Shown piece after piece: positions 56,896 through 64,000 of a stretch of 64,000 nucleotides of DNA; within the stretch, counting starts at the first letter, position 1; each line of letters starts with the position of its first letter. The stretch spans positions 13,289,501 to 13,353,500 of the forward strand of contig NC_016131.3 in assembly GCF_000005505.3 (NCBI RefSeq), read 5' to 3'. Both the position numbers and the translations under genes were made by a program. Source of the DNA: Brachypodium distachyon. Lineage: Eukaryota > Streptophyta > Magnoliopsida > Poales > Poaceae. Under the pieces are notes generated by a model. It saw only the letters and a list, made by a program, of their open reading frames with translations. It searched no databases and had not been told where the DNA came from.

Positions 56896-58552
56896 GGCCC
56901 CCGTTTCAGCTTTACGAGTGCGCTGAGAGAGAGAGAGAGAGAGAGAGAGTTTTGAGAGCGTGCGCCGCGTCGCGTCCGCGTGGGGAAGAAGGCGAGGAGA
57001 GTGAACAAAAAGAAATGATTTCTTGGGGCAATCTATTTCCTCCCACCTTCCTTTGCTTCTAGAACAAAACAGGACAGCTAGTCAGTCAGAACAGAACTTC
57101 CACTTGTAAATTAAATGTACACTAGAAATTACAAAAATGACCTAGTTTGCCCAAAAGTCTATTTTACCCTCCTAAACTAGTCTAGGGTTCATATCACAAC
57201 CTCTAATTTCGAGTTGGTTTAGATTACCATCCTAAATTCCTAAAATTATTCGTAATACCCACTCCATCTCTATTGACTTGTCCCTCTATTGAGTGGTTCT
57301 CTATATTTTCTTCCACTCAACGGTTTCTCTCTTCTGTACACAACCTAAACAAAATGATAAACCCCTTTAGCCTCAACCCTATTTCTACACGGCGGTAAAA
57401 TCCAATAAAAACTATCGACCGTTGCATATGTAGCATTTTATACTTGTACCGTGGCATTGGTGCATGAATTTATATGCATTATTGTGCATCTTGTGTCTTA
57501 TTTATTTTGTATATCTGTTTGCGGTCACGGCAATAGAACAAACATTTGTGCAAACATGTTCATTTTTCTATGCACCAAAAAAATGACCATCCATATAATT
57601 TTTTGTTATTAGGTCTTAGTGTGTGTTTCTCTTTTTTGAATGGGAATTATGGCAGGGCTAAGGACAGCCTGCACCAAATTTTGTTAAGGAAAAAAATTAT
57701 TTACAAAGATAGACCAAAGTGGTTACAGGGATTGCGTGAGTTGTGACAACATAATCCCCAATGTTATTAGGGATTTGTGGTTTTCTGGCATACACCTGGA
57801 GGGTCCATAGCAACAGGTCCTATGGAGAAACACCTCTTGGTGTGGTGGTGGAGTTGTGATTGCATGACTCCACCCACCACGGTTATACTTTATGGGTTTC
57901 TTCTACAGTCTTTTCTTAAAAAAATACAGGTCCTATGAGCAGAGTTAAAAAAAAATACAGGTCCTATGAGCAGAGTGTGATCAGTTGGTACTCCTCCTCT
58001 TCACCCCAAAAGATCATCGAGTTCCTTCGCTTCCAAAGGACAGAGATAATCACACAAGATGACACCATATATCATTAGTTGAATGCTCCATATCCATGTC
58101 CTTTTCTGTAATGACCATTTTGTTTCATGACCTTGTGCATGTTATATGTTTCACAACACACATGGATCTTGCAGGATTAATGTAAACAGAAACATGCGCT
58201 GATGGATGACACAAGAGAGACTTCTTGTTTAGCCAAGAAATGAACAATTAACTGACGACAAGACAAGAGTAGAGTACAACAATACTCAAGTCATACTACT
58301 AGCTTCGAGGTTTGAGACAATACTAATCAAGCTGCATGAAGTCATTCCCATGCAAGCTACAACACACATGCTGACACAAACAGTCAAAGGAGTTGCTTCT
58401 ATGTAGGAGTACTTCTATCTAGGTTGGAGTAGGTAGGAAGGTAGGAGTTGCTTCTTAGATAAACTTATTCCAGGAAATGACCAAGGACAAGAATCAACTA
58501 CTAATAAGCAGTAGGAATTGTACTAGCAGTAGTAGGTAGGTGTGGCGGGGGG
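56896..58552. other. Intergenic region between the PBS1-like gene and the PRR37-like gene
   Basis: No gene seen. A (GA)n tract at 56926-56950 lies in the probable 5' untranslated region of the kinase gene. A segment of about 30 bp (AAAAATACAGGTCCTATGAG followed by CAGAGT) is directly repeated at about 57923-57976. The rest is AT-rich, with small ORFs of no recognised product. Confidence 0.5.
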
Positions 58553-61500
58553 TTATCTCTCCGTCGCCGCCGCCACCGCCGGTTGCCGCACGAACTGCCC
58601 ACGAACCCGTGGGCGCTGTTCGGCTAGCCTCTTTCTGCTCTGATACCGCACCTGCAATTGCAAAAGACCATTCATCACGAAAAAACTCCAAACAAAGCTT
58701 ATACAGACATGTAATGAAGAAGAAGAAATATTGTTATTGAGTCTATCTACCTTTTTCCCGAAGTTTCGCTCTTTCCTCTTCTCTCTAAATTTGGTGACTG
58801 CAGCCACTCGAAGCTCCCGTTTCATGTACATGATGCTGCTGCTTCTTTTGTCGATGCCACCAGCCTCCACATTTACAGCGGTAGTAGAAGCTGCAACAGC
58901 AGCAGCGGTGCTTCCGTTGTTGTTGTTGTTGTTGTTGTTGTTACTGCCTGAGTTGCTACCATAGTTGGCAGCATGACCTTCAAGTGGGGCTGAAGGATCA
59001 GTTACATTGGACTGAAGACCTTCTGCAGATCCACCATTCTCTTGATCATCATGGGCTGCACGAGGAGGCTGCTTGCTCTCTGCTTCACCACCCTTGTCAT
59101 CTTTCCCTGCTGTTGTTGCTGCATTCTTCTTGCCCACTCCATCTTTCCCTGCCACCGCCGGTGTCCACTGCTGCACACGGTGAAATGCTGATGTGTGTGT
59201 GCTACCATTGATAGCTGAAAACTTGTTGCTACCAGGCTTCGTCACAACGTCCTTCGTAGTGGAACCCATGTCATTGTTGTTGCTACTACCGTTTGAACCT
59301 TGCTTCATCTGAGCAGCATCTGAGCTTGACTTCACGTTGTAAGTACAGTCCGTTTTCACTGCCTCTGAGCTGTTACCATGTGGCGAGCAGCTCCCCACAA
59401 ATCCTGTGCCGCCTTGATTGGAAACCGCAAATGTATTGTACCTTGCAGAAAAAAAGTAACGGTTAGCACGCAACATACTGATGATTTCATAATTTACCAA
59501 GGACACTGATATTATGTTTTGCACCTCGTGAATGCCGACAGATCCGATCGCCTTAGTACATTCCTTGGTTCCTCTTGGACTACATTTCCACCATCTCCGG
59601 TTGATCTCGGCCTCTTCAAGCTCAACTCAAGCGACGGCATAGCGTTGTCACCATCCGTATCTTTGCCTTCCGGCACTTTGGAGGAGCTATTAGAAGCATC
59701 TGTGGCTCTTGCTGCCTGCTGGGCGTCCATGTTTTTGGCCATTGAACCAATTAGGTCAGCAGCTAGAACAATTGGCTCTTCCAAATTTTCCATCATTGTC
59801 TCCTTCGAATTGTTCTGTGAGGGCGGATACTCACACCATCCATCTGTTGGTTTGATGGACCTCTCATTCGGGGAAGATTGATCATCTGCGTTCAAGTTAC
59901 TGGGGGCACCTTTTTCCATGTCCTTCCCTTTGATTTCATCAGTAAAAAAATATCGAAATTTAATAAGATACAAAAACAGTGCAAGTAGATTTTTTGTTCA
60001 GCTGCACAGTCAACTGGTTGAGCATACCATACCATTATTTTCCTTTTGTTTCTTGCATTTTTTGTTGTTTGTACCTGGTAACCATCTATTGCTGCATATC
60101 TCTGACTTCGGGTGGATCACATGCGCACAAGTGCTATCAGGTGGGTCGGCTGAATGATCTGGAGACATATCCTGTGGGCTGTCAATCTCCACACCAAGCT
60201 TTGTCCATGAGCTCTGTGAGTTAAAATAGACTGATGAGAAAACAGCCAAATGCATATACTTTTAGGGCAGCTGTTTTTCAAAATGGACTGAAAGTAGCTC
60301 TGCTTTGAAATTTTACTGTGCAGCAGTTTGCTATAATTTAAGCAAAAAAGGACTGTTAGTGGAATTAATAAGAGGCACGTATTATTTTTATACTAGTTTT
60401 GTATCCTGGACAGTACTGGCTTTCTGTAAATCTGGTTAATAATTTTTTTGTATTGTCTAAACAAACTATATTGTTTTAATTATGCAAGACGTTACAGTAA
60501 CTTTGCCATTTAAGTGGGAAAATAGAATCCAAGACAAAGGTATTCAACGATTGATTTTGATTTTTTTTTAATTATATGCGGCTACGGTGGAATTAGTGAC
60601 AATAGAACACTGTCTAACTCTCCTGCTATAGACACAGGTTCCGAAATAATTTTATCTGCTATGCGGACAGATTGACCTCGTATGAATTGAGAGAAGCTAG
60701 GAGTTATGGACAATTCCGTTTTATCTCCAAAGTCTTTCTTATCCTAAGTTGCTAGCCACTCCTCTATTCAATCCTGAACTACAACTAGTACAGCTAAAAG
60801 TAAGATTTGAAGAAGTAAATAACATCATACTTGGGTGCCACTGCCATTATCGCTGCCATCCCTTGCATTAAGTCCCATGCTGATATCGTCGTTGCGATCA
60901 TTGCTGCCACTGTTGTTATCGGATTCATTGGCACTTTTGGATTTGGTACACTTTTGCGTCTGAATGCCACTTTCACTTCCACTGCCACTGCCACTGCCAC
61001 TGGACTGAGTTCCAAAACGTACAACTTTAATTTAGAGCAATCACACATGTTGAGCCAGTAATTAACTGGAAGCATGAAAGGAGAAGTGGGAAATGAAGCA
61101 GGGGTGATGGATTTGAAACGAGACATGGCATAAAGAATAGAGCAAGAGTAACTTACGCTGTGGCACCGTCTCCATACATGCTGCCAAAGGTTCTTAAGTT
61201 CGTTCTTACGTATAGGCTTGACTAAGAAGTCGACAGCACCTGTTGACAAACATTTGAAAACTGTGCCCATAGCATCGTTTGAAGACATCACTGCAGGAGA
61301 AACAATATCAGATCCAAAGAGAGCAGAAGTATGGGTGGATGGTGCAGCTAAGTAAGTAAAAGGAGAGCTGATGGTTGTTGAACTTGAGATTTGATGCAGC
61401 AATACTTACTGATGACTGGAATATCCTTGCAAACATTGTGTGCCATGATTTTTTCGAGCAGAGAAATTCCAGAGAGACCAGGCATAACAACCTCGGACAA

Positions 61501-61790
61501 CACAAGGTCGATGTTGTCTTGCATATCTTGGAGACGTGCCCATGCTTGGTCACCATTTTCAGCAGGAATAACTAGATAGAAATGAGATGACAAGTTAGCA
61601 TAGAGTAGAGTTAGAAAAGGATCAGTGTATGAGGGAGTTGGGAATTAAGACCTTGGTACATGCAGTGACGAAGCAGGGCAGTGACGATCTGCCTTGTGGA
61701 GTCATCGGTCTCGACCAGCAGGACCCTGATAATCTTCTTGTGAATGTAGTGTTCCCAGGTGCAGAGAGGCGGCTGGGCAGCATCGTCCAT
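58553..61790 (-). CDS. PRR37: PRR37/Ppd-1-like pseudo-response regulator (receiver + CCT)
   Basis: Eight coding exons on the minus strand: 61790-61652, 61571-61410, 61290-61157, 61004-60831, 60213-60033, 59939 (or 59927)-59525, 59441-58751 and 58651-58553, giving 664 (or 660) residues. The pseudo-receiver (about 21-135) has [13 protein letters not shown], Glu73 (LSEVVMPG) in place of the phospho-acceptor Asp as in all PRRs, [20 protein letters not shown] and Lys125 in VKPIRKNEL. The mid region has [74 protein letters not shown] and [13 protein letters not shown], all PRR37-type. The CCT domain (about 611-653) is complete. PRR proteins repress clock and flowering genes in the nucleus; Ppd-1 sets long-day flowering in cereals. 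Oddities: short N-terminus, nine-Asn run, missing mid motif, and intron 5 lacking a normal acceptor. A splice acceptor at 61814-61813 (22 nt before the ATG) implies a 5' leader intron. Expression is not shown, and a decaying paralogue is possible. Confidence 0.87.
58916..58942 (-). repeat. Coding trinucleotide microsatellite (nine AAC codons) in the PRR37-like gene
   Basis: Nine consecutive GTT on the plus strand (AAC, Asn, in the gene) within exon 7, between GSNSGSN and GSTAAAV, upstream of the CCT domain. A length change here keeps the frame. Confidence 0.9.
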
Positions 61791-64000
61791 GATGTATATT
61801 ATGTGTGAATGACTGCAGATGAAATTGGTGGTGGGTTCCAATCCAAGGAGCAGTAGCAGAAGATAATACAGTAGGCCGTGCTCAGTGGCGTCCAATGAAT
61901 CCAAGACCCAGACGTAGAGCGTGCGCAGCAAATCAATCAGAAGAGGAAGAAGAAAATGTAAAAAAAAGAAAATTACTAGCAGTATGCAGTCAGTCAGTGA
62001 AGCAACTCCTTTTTTGATTGGCGGCGTGCGTGCGGAGAAGGCTAAAAAGAGTGGAGTAGCAGACAAGGGAAGAATGGAGCGATTAAATCATCTTGTCAAA
62101 TTCGTTTGAGCCGACACATATTATTATATTATTATGAGTGGAGATCGCACATCATACAGTAGTACTCCATCATTTAACAGACAGAATAAGAAATGAAACG
62201 AAGCCCTGTTTTCTGTGGCGCCCTGCCCTGGCTGGATATAAACAACACAGATCCCGGACATGCATGCTTTTTTTGTGCGGGAAAAATAAGAAGGAGAAAG
62301 ATAAGCACCTTCAGGAGGAGGAAGCAGAAGCGGAAGCGGAAGGAGGCATCTGAGCAAGTGAGGGTTTGGAGGATTTGAGCAACTGAGGGTTTGGAGGATT
62401 GGGGAGGAGGCGGAGGAGCTAGATATTGGGGAAGGAGATGCTGACGTGGACGAAATGAAGGTGGGGAACGGCCCTTGTGGGTCCCGAAAAGAGATCCCCT
62501 GTAAATCAAAAGCCGCGCGCTCCCAAACCCAAATCATTTGGATCTCCTCCTAAATCAAATCAAAAGCCGCCCGCGGAGTAAATCAAAAGGAAGCCACCCA
62601 CGCCCACACGTGGATTTTGTAGGTCCCGTCTATCGGTCCCTGTTTTGTTTACTTGACCCACCGCACATCGACACGTCTCAATTTTAGTTTTAGTCCATGC
62701 CGCCGCCCATTGTTAAATCTCCTTTGCTTTATGTTTTACAAGCCCCGGCTTGCATCCCCGAGCTTGTACCTCAATTGTTGTATCCTGCGCGATGCGAGGA
62801 CGTCCAACACACGCCCTTATGTTTTTCGCTCATCGCGCCTCTTACCCCTCCTATGTCCCTGTTCTTCGCAGGCTATCTTTCCTCGTGTTCATCCATCGTG
62901 GTTGGTGGTCGTGTTTATCTGACTAGAGGCACTTCCATTCTTCCTTCACCGACATCCATGGCTTCATCTTCTCCCACTTACTTAATTCGATGATTGTTTT
63001 CATTTTCAACCGGTGTTTAAGGGCATCCGACAAACTCTCCCCATTTGTGCATTTGGGGGTCCATAGATAAAAATGCAACCCAATGAGCACTCTCATCTTC
63101 TATATCTAAGTAGAAGAATCACACTATTTGATTTCTCACACCATGAAACATGTCACATCTTCACATCATTAATTTGTTCACACCTATTTAGTGAGAAATT
63201 CATATTTTTTGCATATGCATGCATGTTACTTTTCATTAAGCTATCCCCACCAAGTGAGGAATCTACCATATAATTTATTTTATGTTTACAATTTTGGTTA
63301 ATCTTTCGTTGTTGATATTCAGCTTCACTCACATATGTTCCGCAACAACGTTTGGGGTATTATCTAGTTTGTTAAAAAGGTGTCTCCATTTATGCAAAAA
63401 TTGTCCGTCTAGCCCGCATGTCAAAGACCGATGAAAAGAACATGATATTTCTTTCGTCCTCATTTGTCCAAACAACCTTCAAATAGACAAATGGGAATGA
63501 CAGATGTGAACTCAATGGCCTGGCACCTTTGCTTCAGGCAACCTCCAAGGTGCTTATGTCAGTTGGTGGACCTAGTCATCGGTAGAGAAAGTCCTCGAAC
63601 CCACGTGCCATGACCCCAACCAAACGGCACTTTGGAATGTCCTCTCCTGCGAAAATGTGCCACACGTCTTTCCTCGGCGGGCATGATGTGCTATTTGCAT
63701 TTCACATTTTTATTTTTATTCGGCTTCCTCTATACTGTAGCATCTATCTAGCTTGGATACATTACATAATACCATGGCCTTCATTTCAAACAAAATTCCT
63801 TAATTTTTCATACAGAAAAAATCCAAAGAGGTCATGCGAACAAAGTAATGATGGTCATATATAGTGGGATTATATCTAAAACTGTTTGTAATCTGGATGC
63901 ATGCACGTGACAAAGCGGAATCAGTTGAAAATGACAAGTTGTTTCTTTATGGCCCAACCAGAGCCACTAGATTGTGCGTGTTCCTGGATCACAAGCCTGC
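61791..64000 (-). promoter_or_regulatory. Upstream region of the PRR37-like gene
   Basis: No further gene seen to the end of the window. 61791-61812 is the probable untranslated start of exon 2 of the transcript, preceded by an acceptor (CATCTGCAG). The leader exon was not placed; a candidate donor GAAG|GTGCTTATC lies near 62310. Small ORFs on both strands have no recognised product. Confidence 0.4.
62607..62612. promoter_or_regulatory. G-box (CACGTG) upstream of the PRR37-like gene
   Basis: The sequence is CCACACGTGGATT, 817 bases before the start codon. G-boxes bind bHLH (PIF) and bZIP factors and are common in light- and clock-controlled promoters. A single palindromic hexamer can arise by chance. 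Confidence 0.35.

Noticed and set aside
61410..61571. Inactive receiver because Glu replaces the phospho-acceptor Asp
   Set aside because: This replacement is characteristic of all plant pseudo-response regulators and is not a defect.
58553..61790. PRR37-like gene as a clear pseudogene
   Set aside because: All frames join without stops, seven introns are canonical, and the receiver and CCT domains are complete. Only one acceptor is abnormal, and it has an in-frame substitute.

Overview
The window looks like nuclear DNA of a grass, most likely a temperate pooid/Triticeae-type genome. The grounds are nested GC-rich Ty3/gypsy retrotransposons, Stowaway-type MITEs with the CTCCCTCCGT terminus, a plant tRNA-Arg(UCG), and intron-containing genes. 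One of these genes is closest, from memory of the family, to the PRR37/Ppd-1 photoperiod regulators of cereals. No database was searched.

Layout. Positions 1-36150 are a retrotransposon nest. Element A (1-13372, minus strand, 3' end beyond the window) and element C (14208-28558, plus strand) belong to the same Tat-lineage gypsy family. Both have ~1 kb LTRs with TGTCG/CGACA ends, gag-pol with a second (archaeal-type) RNase H, a repeat-rich 3' region and a long antisense ORF before the 3' LTR. They face each other head to head across ~0.84 kb, so the first 28.5 kb is a giant imperfect inverted repeat. A carries a 3.78 kb solo-LTR-like insertion (5495-9272) and a gag-to-RNase H deletion. Between A and C lie an integrase scrap of a third copy (B) and a duplicated C-type 3' tail. 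After C come the rest of a long LTR with a TGGTATCAGAGC primer site and a coiled-coil leader ORF (28559-32754), an inverted gag-pol fragment D (32755-36012) and a LINE tail.

From ~36.3 kb the window becomes a gene island: MITEs and a broken gene fragment (36.4-38.1 kb); a Myb/SANT telomere-binding-like gene with a LINE in intron 2 (38686-41445, +); a TRM-type DUF3741/DUF4378 microtubule-associated gene (42601-48263, +); tRNA-Arg (48540-48613, +); a NET2-type actin-binding NAB-domain gene (49846-53563, +); a PBS1-like receptor-like cytoplasmic kinase (54549-56895, -); and a PRR37/Ppd-1-like clock pseudo-response regulator (58553-61790, -). All five protein gene models assemble in frame; every intron has GT-AG ends except intron 5 of the PRR gene, whose expected acceptor reads TG.

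The genes do not form a pathway. The TRM and NET2 genes both concern the cytoskeleton and lie in tandem, which may be chance. The most notable observations are the altered PRR37-like gene (lost acceptor with an in-frame rescue site, shortened N-terminus, missing mid-region motif) and the antisense ORF of the Tat elements, whose small intron is conserved between two diverged copies.
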